64,000 nucleotides of DNA, from assembly GCA_025531455.1 (NCBI GenBank), contig JAMYHL010000004.1:1-64000 (forward strand), in the 5' to 3' direction. This DNA comes from Apiotrichum sp. Y4204 (lineage: Eukaryota; Basidiomycota; Tremellomycetes; Trichosporonales; Trichosporonaceae). The position numbers were made by a program, and so were the translations under genes. The notes beneath the pieces were generated by a model, which was not told the origin of the DNA, did no database searches, and saw only the letters and a program-made list of their open reading frames with translations. Below are positions 22,928-34,000 of the stretch, piece after piece (the first letter of the stretch is position 1; each line of letters starts with the position of its first letter).

Positions 22928-24406
22928 ATGACTGTGAGTAATCTGCAGAAAGCACTATCGAGCGCGCTGACCCCTAGCTCTATTATACCAGTGCGTGGAA
23001 ATAAAAGCGCGTGGGACTCGGAGGAAAGGACATGTCAGCACGATGCAGACCGCGCACGCGTCCTCGTTCGAGAACCCACCGGCGAACATGTCCCACGGCC
23101 CATGCGGCATCACTAACACCAGTGTGCTTCGGGCTGCTCATGTCCGAGATCTCCCTCTTTGCGGCGATCATATGCCCCATGCCCTTCGCCATGCGCAAGC
23201 GGTGAGTGCGGAGAGGACGGGAGAAACGAGGAGACGAGGCGCTCGTCGGGCGCGCATCCCGCGCAGGGCGACGAACTGCGAAGCGGGCGTCTGTTCCAGC
23301 TGTACTGTCATTTCAAGCTGGACATGGACTACTCGTGGACAATGTACGCCCCCGCCGCCCAAATCCGGCGGGAGGCGCATCGCACTGTCTCCCGTTGCCC
23401 CGATGATCGAACGCCCTTGCTGATCTCCGCAGCATGATGCACTTCCTTAGCGAGAACCCTATAGTCGCCAAGGTCCAGTACGCTGTGAGTGTTACGTGGC
23501 ATACAGTGCTGACTCCAGCTCAAAATTACATTCATGTACGTATGCTGCCCGCTCTGGAAGCAATCGAGATCGAAAGACGGGTGGAGCTAGGTGACGGTGC
23601 ACTGTCGCCGCTCCCCCCTCACCCCCGCTAATTCTTGGTCTTCGCTTACACGCAGCTTTGTAGCGGTTCTGTTCATCGACGCGCTCCAGCGCATGGTCCG
23701 CATCGCCCAGGAGGGTGCGGTCGCCAAGGCCAAGGTTGAGGTGAACGACGTCCGCACCGAGACCAACTACGCCGCCAGGCGGTTCTACGCCCAGCGCAAC
23801 CGTGAGTCGCGCTGCAAGATTAGCAGAGCTGGCAGAAGCGGCAGTACCAGATTGCAGCCTAGACGCCCTCGTTTGTCCTGCCATGCTGACCATCAGTGTA
23901 CCTCACGGGTGCGACCCTCTTCCTCTCTCTGATACTCTCGCGTGTCTTCTACATCATCCTCGACTTCATCCACGTCCAGGAGCAGCTTAACGAGCTCAAC
24001 TCGACCACCGCCAAGGGCTCGAGCATGGCCGGTGAGGCCGCGCAGCTCCGCAAGCGTGTCCGTGAGCTTGAGGCTGAACTGGCGAGCGAGTCCACGAAGA
24101 GCCGTGACTTCGGTGAGTGACCGTACACAAGGCTGGGAACTCCTCCCCGAATAGCCTTCACAGATTCGTCACAGAACTTGACTCACGCCAGACACTCTCA
24201 AGAAGCAGGCGGGCCAGCAGGCGAACGAGTACAACCGTCTCGCGGACGAGCACATCAAGGTTGTGAGTAGCAGTCGCCGCAGCCGTCGCAGCAGCAGCAG
24301 AAGTAGCAGCCGCAGCAACAGCAAATGGTTTTCTTCCAGTTATTTCCCCAAGATTCCGTCGCTGATGAGCAAGACTGGTGCGACTTCGGACAAGAAGGCC
24401 GACTAA
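22928..24406 (+). CDS. BAP31/Yet3-type ER membrane protein, with micro-exons
   Basis: Homologue of B-cell receptor-associated protein 31 (yeast Yet1-3), an ER protein handling membrane cargo. Coding exons start with 22928-22933 (6 bases, ATG ACT), then 22978-22990 (13 bases) and 23123-23201. They join in phase to MTLYYTMCFGLLMSEISLFA, matching the family N-terminus. Later exons give MMHFLSENPIVAKVQYA, a 17-base exon (23519-23535, LKITFI), FVAVLFIDALQRMVR, LYLTGATLFLSLILSRVFY and a coiled coil (AAQLRKRVRELEAELAS, then DTLKKQAGQQANEYNRL). Reading on without further splicing gives a Ser/Arg-rich stretch and a tail ending DKKAD, a KKxx ER-retrieval signal. Removing the GTGAGT...CCAG segment at 24263-24339 would shift the frame and lose that signal. 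Confidence 0.88.
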
Positions 24407-25642
24407 ACGCTGCGAAATGGGAGCGAGGAGCACGAGCGCAGAGCGGAAAACCAATGGCATAGGAGCGCAGACGGACGCAAGCGCGAACGGCGGCGAGACG
24501 ATGCGATTTTAGATATCCCGCGCTTCCGGCTGCAATCCCATTCCATGTCAGATAGCTACCATATTTCCATGCCATCTATGTACATGAATCGCCGCCATGA
24601 TCTAGATCTCACACGTTGACACGTGGGATCGCACGTACCTCTGACGGGTCAGTATCAGATCTCAAAGACCTCAGTTTATCTGTTACTGGGACTTGTGAGA
24701 CAATGCGGACTCCAAAACATGTCACTCATCAAACGCCATTGAAACTCTGCACAACACATGAGATTCCTCAGAAACAGCCATCCATATCGGGTTGACGTAC
24801 CGCAAAGGGCCAGTACACTAACTACGTAGCTATCCAACTATGGCACGCCGTTTCGAGGAGGGTTGTGGCGCCCTCCCGCGCCCAACCTCCAGCACATTAA
24901 TGGTGCGAGGGGGGCTAACGGGGACTTGTGGCCGTGCGCGTCGAACGGCGGGATATGTCGGTGTTAGAGGGATGAGGGGGAGGGAGAATACATTAGACAG
25001 AAAGAGCGGCGGGTGGAGCCTACGCTCTGCTGGAAGCCGCGTCGATGGTACGCGTGCGTGAGGCGCAAGGGAAGAAGTGAGAGAGAGGTTGCTCGAGCAA
25101 TGACTTGCTAGGATAATGACGCTGCAGGTGGAGCGACTTGAGAGACAAGAGCGACAGCGCGCTCAAAGGCGGGGCCGTCGTCAAAGCGAGAGGGAGATAA
25201 AAAGGAGCAGTACTAAGAAAAACGTGATAATGGGTATCATGAAGGGGAGAAACCAGAAATCGAGGGTGTTGGGAATGGAGCCACGAAGGCCGCAGGCCCA
25301 GCAGCAAAGGGTGGGGGGGAACCAGCGGGAAAGGAATGAAGTCGTGACGGTGATTGTTGAAATCCATTAAGCAGAGGCGAACGTTGACGAGAAAACACAC
25401 AACGGTGAGTGGTGAAGGGTCGTGGAAAGGAGTAACCGGGGCTGTATCTTGTAGAGCGCCGGGGAATCTTGACAGGCGGTGCAGCGAAGTCCGCCGAGTT
25501 TGTTGATTCCGTGGCGAGCCGATCGAAAGCTCCTTCGCATCCGCGACCGCTGCCTTCCTCCATCATTCATACTGAACGCTCACTGCACACATCACACCGC
25601 GGCAAGCTTGGGTGAAACCATTGACAGGTGTCCTCAAATTGC
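24407..25642. other. tail-to-tail intergenic region, no gene seen
   Basis: It lies between the BAP31 and casein kinase genes. The right half is purine-rich on the plus strand (GAGAGACAAGAGCGACAG, GAGAGGGAGATAAAAAGG). This probably belongs to the 3' part of the casein kinase transcript. No domain is recognisable in any frame. Confidence 0.5.
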
Positions 25643-26779
25643 TTACCAGCCACCGGCACCGCCCGGCTCGCGCGCGTTCTGCTGCTCGCGCGTGTTACGG
25701 GTCTGCGAGCGGAGCTGGCGGGCATTGTCGTCCTTGTGCATCTCCTGCGGGAGGATGCGACGCTTCTGCTGGTACATGATGCCCTCATCCGGCATGTTGG
25801 TCGGGGCGTGGGGAGGCTGAACCGACCAGTCGAAGACGTAGTCGTATTGGTAGCCCTCGCGGACAAAGAGGTCACGGAAGAGCTTGCGGAGGTACGAGTA
25901 GTCGGGCTTGTCGTCGAAGCGGAGAGAGCGGCAGTAGTTGAGGTAAATGGCAAACTCGTTGGGGAAGCCACGGCAAAGGACATCCGTGGGAGTGGTCATC
26001 TTCTTCTCCATGATACGGTCGTACTTCTGCTTCTTGGTCGCCGCCTTGAGACCCTGCCAGGGGAGCTGGCCACGGAGGAAGTACATGAGCACGTAGCCAA
26101 GCGACTCGAGGTCGTCGCGACGAGACTGCTCGACACCCAGGTGAGTGTTTATAGAGGTGTAACGGGCGGTACCGGTGAGGTTCTTGTTCTCACGGTAAGG
26201 GATGTGGAGGTGGGTCTTGGGGTCACGGTATTTCTTGGCGAGACCAAAGTCGATCACGTTGACCTGGTTGCCACGCTTGCCGATGCCCATGAGGAAGTTG
26301 TCGGGCTTGATGTCACGGTGGATAAAGTTGCGCGAGTGAATGTACTCGACTCGAGAGATGAGCTGGTCGGCAAGGAGAAGCACAGTCTTGAGGGAGAACT
26401 TGCGGTTGCAGAAGTTGAACAGATCCTCGAGGGACGGGCCGAGGAGGTCCAAGACCATGGCATTGTAGTCGCACTCGGTTCCATACCAGCGAACGAAGGG
26501 AACGCCAACGCCACCAGCAAGCGACTTGTACACCTTGGACTCGTACTCGAGCTGAGGGTGCTTGGCCTTGACCGACTCGAGCTTGATAGCAACTTCCTCA
26601 CCGGAAACGATGTTCACACCGAGGTAGATGTCACCTGATTGAGTTAGCTAAGAACGGATGCAGTGCCAGCTGAGTGACCGGCGGCGGCGCCACCGTCATT
26701 CCTACTCACCAAAAGAACCGCTTCCAATCTTCTTGCCGATGCGGTACTTGCCGCCGACGCGGAGATCCATTGAAGCCAT
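25643..26779 (-). CDS. casein kinase I (CK1 delta/epsilon type, Hrr25/Hhp1-like)
   Basis: Serine/threonine kinase. Two coding exons: [24 protein letters not shown], then [20 protein letters not shown]. Visible motifs are the glycine loop GSGSFG, catalytic lysine in [22 protein letters not shown], the CK1-specific [13 protein letters not shown] and [12 protein letters not shown]. The kinase domain ends near YDYVFDW, followed by a short Gln/Arg tail ending EPGGAGGW. Family members act in DNA repair, vesicle transport, ribosome maturation and meiosis. The frame is open upstream, so an N-terminally longer form from MATRFVPSKQ (about 50 bases upstream) is possible; I prefer MASMDL from family length. 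The stop TAA lies inside a good splice donor (CTG|GTAAGC), so an alternative 3' end is possible. Confidence 0.92.
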
Positions 26780-29700
26780 CGTGTTGGAGTTGGAGAACTG
26801 TTTGGATGGAACGAAACGGGTGGCCATGATGGTGGTCGATCCGGGTGGGGCAGTGACAGTATAAGGGCCGACACGGGTGGTGCGGCCGGAGGGTTCGATT
26901 ACACGCGGCGTCGTGGATACGGTTGGGGAAGCGAAGACGGAGTAGAAAACGACGTTGACGACGATGAGACCAAGGTCAAACAACCAATGACGATGCGTTT
27001 GGCGAAACAGAAAGGGGCCGATGGTTGTGAGGGGACAAGTAGAAATGTGAATGGTTGCAAATTGGGTTCCGAGAGGTAGAAGCGAGAAATAGGAGCGAGT
27101 GGCACGGGTCACGAACAAACGGGACAAATGTTGAAGTGCGAGGGAGGCGGGTAAACGAGGGCGTGCGAGTCGTTATAGTGTTGAGAAGAAACAAGAGATT
27201 CGAGATATGAAAAGAAGAGTTACGCAGGAATCAATGGACCAAGTGAAAGCGGTGGTGTCAGCAATCTTGTGCGTTTTGTTTTGCTCCACGTCACGCTCCA
27301 AAGCCAACACTATTGTCTCGCACCCATTCTCGTCAAGCGCAACGGTGTGCCCTTGGCGAGAACCCGGCGATGCTCGCGTACGTCTCCGCCGGCGCTACCG
27401 CGTAGCGGGCGTGCAGGGGATGGCAGAGAACATGCACCCGAACGCTTGGACGTCTGCGTTTGATCATGACTTACCTGTTCACCAGCGAAAATAGAAGGGC
27501 CCGCACGACAGATGCGGAGAGGGCGAGAAGGGAAGGGAGTTGAACTCGGGTGGACTGCGTGAGGGGAAAGTAAGAAGAATGTGAGGATCCACGCGCGAGT
27601 CTGAAGGGTGAATGGAGACGATCGTCGAAACCAACAGAAGGGAAACAGAGGAGCCAGGTGGCACGATCGGTGCGTTCAGGTTGTAAGGAATCGAGACGAA
27701 CAAAAGGAATGACGAGGCAACAAGAGGTTGGAGACCAGGCGCGGCGTGTGTTGGGGCGGGGCGGTGGGCGGCGCAGTGAAGGCGATAATGAGTCGAGGTG
27801 GTTTGGGTGGGGAGGTTGACAGTGATGTTGTGTGTGGATTTGATTGTCGCAACCGAGTCAGGTGCAGGCATACGTGCATGTGACAGGTGACAACGAGAAC
27901 AAGGCGTTTGAGACGGCGCAGGGGAAAGGGAGAAAAGCGGGGGGCGCAAGCAGTGTCAGCACTCTCGAACCCAGCGAGATTATAGTGATGGGTGCAAGGA
28001 AGGTGTTGTGCACCGCTGTCAACAGTGCAACCAACAGGTCATGGGATCATGCGACAGAAGGAGTGCGGCCAATCGCTGGCTAGGTCATCGAAAGACATGC
28101 AAAGGAAGCGCAACGTCCTTGGCGTGTGTGTGTGTGTGGGGCGTCTGGCTGTATGCATGTGCGCTGTGCACATCACGCGTGTGTACACCGTGTCCACCGC
28201 GGGCACCGCGTATGCATGCGCGTGTTGTGCCGCAGCGCGGGTGACCATGATGACAACCGGGCGAGGGCACACGCGTGCGTGTCTCACGGGATGTAGAGTA
28301 CCGCAGCGTGCGCCGTGCGAATGGCTGATGACCATGACCACAAATTGACGAGGACCACCGGCTCGACACAGAACAGCAGAGGGCCGTCTGAAGACATATG
28401 GTTCGTGACTCGTGCCGGAGGGAAGCCAACGAGGGCTCGGATGGTGGTGACTTACCGAGTAGTGGTAGTGCCTAAGGGGACTCGGGCGGCAGCGACGCGT
28501 CGAAGGATGGTGAGTAGAGGGGGAGAGTTGATTGTTGGAGAGAGAGGGGGAAACGGAGGAGGAAAGGGAAAAAAGGAAGGGAGGAGAGAGGAGAGTGGAG
28601 AAAGGAGGATGAAAAGGTTGACGATACAGACGAGAGCGGGGAATGATGGGAGAGAGCGAGCGAGTCGCGAACGGGCTGTGCTATGCAGTGTGCAAAGCGT
28701 GCATGTAGTGCAGGTGTGTGCCCAGTCACCCCCCGTTTTGGGTAGCAAAAAGGAGTCAAATGCATAATTTGAATCTAATTTGCTTAAAGCTGTAGTACTA
28801 ATACGCTGGTATTCGGTATGAGTATGATTTCTAATCAGGCCAATACGAGATAGCAGGGCAACAGCGGGGAGAAGGGGCGAGCGGGGGCAAGGGGAGAGAG
28901 GGGGGCGGAGGGGGGGGTGTGGGTGAGGAAGAAGAAGGGGTGAAGAAGAAGGGGGCACAAGGGGCAAAAAGGGACAAAAAAGAATTGAGCATGGGCGGAG
29001 AGATTTGCAGGATTTTTGCAGGATTTTCCCATTGTCACGCAGCGACAGGCCCACACAGCTCATAGAGCTCAAGCCTTGCAAAGCCCATCCCATACAATGC
29101 AGCAGGGCGGCTGGCCAGCCCCAGCCTCGCCCGACAGACAACGCAGCCAGACAAGTGCATCTCCAACTTGTCCTTGGGCCATGGACGAAGCTCCGCCCTC
29201 GTTGGAATAGCTGGGGCCCTTCGAAAGGCACAAAAGCTTATGACTGGGCTGCGAGTCATCCACCAAACAGGACACTGCATGAAAGTCTGCCGCTTGGGGA
29301 GTAAGGCGCTCCAGGTATCACAGAGCATGGGAATCGGGTCGTTTCTGGTAGTGGGTCCATGACTCCATGCACCCATTCTATTGCATCATTATGCATCGGC
29401 GCATCAAATAGCTCGGCGCACTCTCCACTATGATGATGAATGGGAGGGGGCGGATGAGGGGAGGTCCTCGTAGAGCATCTAGCGCATCGATTGAAACTAG
29501 TCGTTCAGCTGATCATGGAGATCGGTGAATGGTCTAGGGGAAAAGAAGCAAGCACCATCGAGCGAGAAGCAAAGGACCATCGAGCGAGAAGCAAAGGACG
29601 CCCTAACGCCCCTCACAGCCCTCCCTGCCTACGCAAGCTCTGAGCTCTGGGCCCTCAGGTCGCCCTGGCGCGAGACTCTTGGGGGGGTGGCTGATCGTAT

Positions 29701-29978
29701 GGCTGATCATGGCTGACCGGCTGATCGCTCACCGAATGCACCGAACCGTGCGCCCGGAACAAGAGGGGAAATGCCCCGAGGTGCCACGCGAAATATTGCC
29801 GGTATCGCCGCCCAGGCTGGCTGGACGACGCACACGCGCGCGTCATCAGCGTGGACTTGAGGCTTGTGCACCTCCACCGCTGGGTGTCGAGTGGAAGACC
29901 ACCATCGAGTGCTTGAACAACATCATCAACAGCGGCTACATTCGTCTCGTCTACACTCGACACATTGACTTAGCCATC
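26780..29978. other. 3.2 kb upstream of casein kinase I: pyrimidine-rich leader or promoter, no gene seen
   Basis: Read in the kinase direction the DNA has long pyrimidine tracts (around 26900-27190, 28500-28640 and 28850-28990). It also has two strong donors, ACAG|GTAAGT at about 27476 and CTCG|GTAAGT at about 28453. This suggests a spliced 5' leader for the kinase. An alternating purine-pyrimidine stretch with (TG)n lies at about 28120-28220. No open frame has a recognisable domain. The right end (29600-29978) is the UMP1 promoter. Confidence 0.5.
29554..29597. repeat. perfect 22-base tandem duplication
   Basis: The unit beginning ACCATCGAGCGAGAAGCAAA and ending GG occurs twice head to tail without a mismatch. 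It lies about 380 bases before the UMP1 start. Confidence 0.9.
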
Positions 29979-30642
29979 ATGGTACGTGCTCCGAAAATTC
30001 CTTAGCTCACAGCTCGCAGTCGCTCCGTGTCGTTCCCGCTACCGTCAACGCGTCCCAGGAGACATACGAGGTGTCCACAAAGGTATGAGCTCGAAAGCTG
30101 ATCGCCGCTCATAGAGCCTTCTCTAACTCTAGGCAACCAACCATCCCGCCACTGGCACCCACGACGCGTTCCGCTATGGCCCAACCTCAGCCGCGCAGAC
30201 TGTTGCGGCCGGCAACGCGTCTGCGCTGCAGGCTCGCCTCGAGAAGGTGAGTTGATGAGATACGAAGGAAATCCTCGAAAGCTGACAAGCAGTGGCAGGA
30301 GACGCAGCTCCAGCTCCGCCAGACGGTGCAGCGCAACAACTTTGGCGTCGGTGTTCCCCTGCGGCAATCGATGGAGATGAACCTCGTCAACAATGTGGGT
30401 ATAAACGTTGGACTTGACATCCAGACTTTGGATGGCAGCTGACAAGACAGGAGCTGCATCACCCCGCCCTCCTTTCCGCGACGCCGTCCGGCCTGCCCCT
30501 CGGCGGCTCGCACAACATCCACCGCGAGATTCTCCAGGGAACTGACGAGTCGCTGGACGCCGCCGACTTCATGTCTGGCGGTGCGGACCTGCGCGAGGTT
30601 CTCGACGTCAGCGCGGCCATGGAGCGCAGCCGCGGCATGTAG
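29979..30642 (+). CDS. UMP1: proteasome maturation factor Ump1 (POMP)
   Basis: Chaperone of 20S proteasome assembly, degraded as the first substrate of the finished particle. The first coding exon is only the ATG (29979-29981), followed at once by GTACGTGC; splicing to TCGCTCCG gives MSLRVVPATVNASQETYEVS. Further exons give ATNHPATGTHDAFRYGPTSA, then ETQLQLRQTVQRNNFGVG, PLRQSMEMNLVNN and finally LPLGGSHNIHREILQGTDES and ADFMSGGADL. The LPLGGSHNIHxEIL block near the C-terminus is the family signature. It ends SRGM. It converges on the AGTRAP-like gene 104 bases away. Confidence 0.93.
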
Positions 30643-30746
30643 AGCATTGGTGATTGTAGACTCATGCATTGTATTAACAGGGTACTGTGAGGTTTTCAAG
30701 ATGGGTCTGTAGCCCGGCAAGCATGCAGCTGGATGAGGGTAAGACT

Positions 30747-31436
30747 CTACGCAATGGCCGAGTAGCCGTCGCGCGTTTGTGGCGGACGCGGCGCGCCGTT
30801 GTCCCCGCCAAGGCGATATCCGCCCGAGGGGAACGCGCCAGGCGGAGGCGGGGTATGGTCCGAGTGGCTCGGCGGCTCTCCACCGCCGAGGGTCTGGCCG
30901 CCAGACGACGGCATCCATCCTGGAATTAGAGAACGAGAACAGCACACGTGCCTGCATCGACTTACCGCCTGCGTTGAACCCCCTTGGCGCGGCCCAGGTG
31001 AAGTCTCCTCCGCGCTCGCGGAGGTGCGCGAGGCCCGAGAAGTAGATCGGCGCCTTGAGCGCGACGACCACGAGCGCGAAGATAAACGTAATGTCCAGCC
31101 GGGGCCGGAAGAGGAAGAAGAGGTCGAAGATCCCCGAGACGGCCGTGAGCATGATGAAGAACTGCTCTGGCCCAGTCGAGGAGAGCTCGAGGGCGACAAT
31201 GCCAAAGAGCTGGGGTTAGTAAATCGAATAGAGGACCCGAGTGGTGAAAGCTCCTAGACGGGGATGCGCACCATGAGGGGAAAGTTGTACGAGAACCGCT
31301 CCGTATCCGTCAGAGTGAGCGAGACGGCCTGGAGTCAGTGGACGGCGACGGTGAGCGCAAGCAGATTGACACGCACCGCAGCGATGCGGACGAGCTGGAC
31401 GGCGTCCTGCCCCGCGAGGCGTGCCAGCATTGACAT
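30747..31436 (-). CDS. AGTRAP-like small multi-spanning membrane protein
   Basis: Four exons give about 178 residues. The order is MSMLARLAGQDAVQL, LTLTDTERFSYNFPLM, hydrophobic segment LFGIVALELSS, FFIMLTAVSGIFDLFFLF, then DITFIFALVVVALKAPIYFS, GLAHLRERGGDFTW and a Gly/Pro-rich tail ending DGYSAIA. The spacing of segments and the RERGG motif after the last membrane segment resemble the type-1 angiotensin II receptor-associated protein family (AGTRAP), a small ER/Golgi membrane protein. This is an inference from pattern; no catalytic function is expected. It diverges from the metallophosphoesterase gene across a 278-base promoter. Confidence 0.65.
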
Positions 31437-31656
31437 GATGGCGAGGAATGGGTTAGATGGTGAGTGTGGTGGTGATAAGGCGTGGTTGTGCTGTAATCGG
31501 CCATTTGGACCGGCGGCGTCACCGAATCCGCTTGGCTTGCATGGCTTGCTTGGCTTTGGGTTTGCCACCCCACCCCACCTCCAGCCAGGCACGTTCCGCC
31601 TCTGCGCGTCGAGATTGACTGCGATTGCTTGCGTTGATAGCTTGATTGCTTGATTG

Positions 31657-31664
31657 TATAAATA
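31657..31664 (+). promoter_or_regulatory. TATA box of the secreted metallophosphoesterase gene
   Basis: TATAAATA lies about 50 bases before the start codon at 31715, in the divergent promoter shared with the AGTRAP-like gene. It is a near-perfect consensus but its use is inferred. Confidence 0.55.
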
Positions 31665-31714
31665 CCCGTTCCCGATAGGAACCCTCCCAAAGGCCTTCCT
31701 CCTCGCCACCCATC

Positions 31715-34000
31715 ATGACCCCGCTACCACTCCTCCTCACGCTCCTCCCCTCCGTGTTTGGCCTGGCCATCTGGCCATGGTCATTCAGCTCAAGCCAGCA
31801 GGAGGCACCGAACCTCCGCCCGCCACCCGTCATACCCACACCGACGCGCCCGCTGCAATGGGGCGACGTCAACTTCCTCAGTACCTCGGACACGCATGGT
31901 GGGCTTGAGAGAATGATTTGAGCTGACGGCAGGATGGCTGCTTGGGCATCAACACGTACGTTGCATAGAGAAATACTTGCTAACATCATAAGAATACTTG
32001 GCCAGAACCTGTATGTGGATATTGGCTCTTGCCACCTTGATCTGTGCTCATGACAGAACTATTCCGGCGACTTCGGCTCTTGGGCAAGCTTCGCCGAACA
32101 CATGCGCGCGGAGGCCGATGCGCGCGGCGTCGATCTCCTCCTCGTAGACGCCGGCGACCACCACGACGGATCTGGGCTGGTCTCAACGTCGCAGTACAGC
32201 GCCGAGGCGACGGACGACATCTTCGGGCTCCTCTCATATGACGTGCTCACGCTCGGCAACCACGAACTGTACAAATACGAGTCGGCGAAATGGTTGTACG
32301 ACAATCGGCACCGCTGGGGCGGGCGGTACCTGACATCCAACGTCAATATCACAGTGCAAGAGGATGGCGAGGTCGTCAGCGTGCCTATTGCCGACCGCTA
32401 TGCCAAGTTCGAGACCACGACGTAAGGAGTTGGGCGCTTTGTGTGCTAACGTCAGCGGGCGGCACGTCACTGCGTTTGGTGTACTCTTTGACTGTAGGTC
32501 CGTCTTCGTGTTCCGCTGACGTCCAGTTAAGGCCCACGACCGCAACCTCACAATCCAGTCGCCCACAAAGATGGCCAAGGAGCAGTGGTTCTGCGATGCC
32601 ATTGCCGATTCCCCCGACTACTTGTGAGCCGCGCGACCAACGCCACTCGTACTGACTTTAGCGTATTGGTCGGCCACATGCCAGGACGCGGATGGACCTC
32701 CGAGTGGATGCCAGTGTACGATGCGATTCGCGCCGTCCACCCGCTCGTCCCCATCTACATCTTTGGTGGGCACACCCATGTCCGTGACTGCGTCCAGTAC
32801 GACGGGAGGTCTATTGCGTGAGTTGCTTGTGTGCCAAGAACTTGATCTTGCTAACTGCCAGCATCGTCCCGGGCAGGTACCTCGAGACCATCACGTTCAC
32901 ATCGTCATCCCTCCCTTCCTCCACGGACGACGATGGCGGCCCGCTGGAGATCAACAGGCGCTATCTTGACGCCAATCCAGTGACCTACAAGTGGCACACA
33001 GGCAAGGGCGACCACGACTTTGACACTCCGCTCGGACAGAACATCAGCCATGCTCTGCGCACCCTCGCCCACAAGCTCAAGCTCGACATGCCTTACGGCG
33101 ACGTTCCGCATGACTACTTCCTCTCGCGATACCCATACGGCCATCCGCGCAATGTCCTCACCGTCTTTGCCGAAAGGGTCCTTCCCTCCGTCGTGGAGGA
33201 CAAGCACCGCCGGGGGCCACGCATTATTCTCGGCAACGCGGGGAGCTTACGATTCGATGTGGTGGGTTGTAAAGTGCTGACTTTCCTGACCCTCAGTTCA
33301 AGGGGAACTTTGACCGCAACGATGAGCTCACGGTGTCGCCTTTGTGAGTTCTTGGAAAGAAACTTGCCTTTAGCGCTATAGGATATATCGCTCACGCCAG
33401 CACAACGGCGTTCCTCTACACACGTCTTCCGGCTGGCCTGGCAGGCAACATCACTATTGAGATGAACCGCGCCGGTGCCTCCAAATTCCGCCCCTCTTCG
33501 GCACGAGAGGACGACGAGGCGCAGGTCCGCGCTGTGTACGAAGACTGGCTCGCGTCACAGTGGGACGACTACGTTGCATCTGGTCTCGTGGGCTCAAACG
33601 ACGCCACCGTGCTGGGCAAGACAGGCAAGCCGCAGACGCTCGGCTACGTGACAAAGGACGCGTGCGCCGGCCGCGGCGACGACATTGAGCACATCCCTGT
33701 GCCGTTCTCGCGCGACCAGGTGTGAGTATCCTTTTCAATTGTCAGTGAATGAAACTGACGGCAGCGACTTTATCCAGACGCCGATGCCGAACGTGGATCC
33801 CAGCGAGGACATTGACGTTGTCGTCATGGACTTTGCAATGGACGACTTCTGTGGGTAGAAGAAAGCTACTGATGCTGATCCCAGTGACGGCCGCTAACAT
33901 GCTTGCACCGGGCCGTGTGGCGTTCGAGGACTTTGCGCCGTACGCGGAAGGCATGCTCATCAACGAGGTGTTTGGGCGGTACGCGCGCATCGCATGGTGA
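31715..34000 (+). CDS. secreted or vacuolar calcineurin-like metallophosphoesterase (5'-nucleotidase-like)
   Basis: About nine exons. A signal peptide (MTPLPLLLTLLPSVFGLA) is followed by the metal-binding motifs of the calcineurin-like phosphoesterase fold: FLSTSDTHG joined to WLLGHQHNYSGDFGSW, LLLVDAGDHHDG, LTLGNHELYKY, VLVGHMPG and FGGHTHVRD. A C-terminal domain (GPRIILGNAGSLRFD, FKGNFDRNDELTVSPF) corresponds to the 5'-nucleotidase-type partner domain. The architecture and DTHGWLxGH motif are like yeast YHR202W (Smn1), a vacuolar phosphodiesterase. The substrate is not known here. The order of metal ligands D, H, D, N, H, H is complete, so the enzyme is probably active. It ends RYARIAW. Confidence 0.85.

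Noticed and set aside
28120..28260. (TG)n and alternating purine-pyrimidine tract as possible Z-DNA or origin element
   Set aside because: Simple-sequence composition alone is not enough to assign a function.
29432..29512. ATGATGA ... CTGA pair resembling a C/D snoRNA
   Set aside because: The sequence upstream of CTGA (AAACTAGTCGTTCAG) has no rRNA complement I recognise, and there is no terminal stem.
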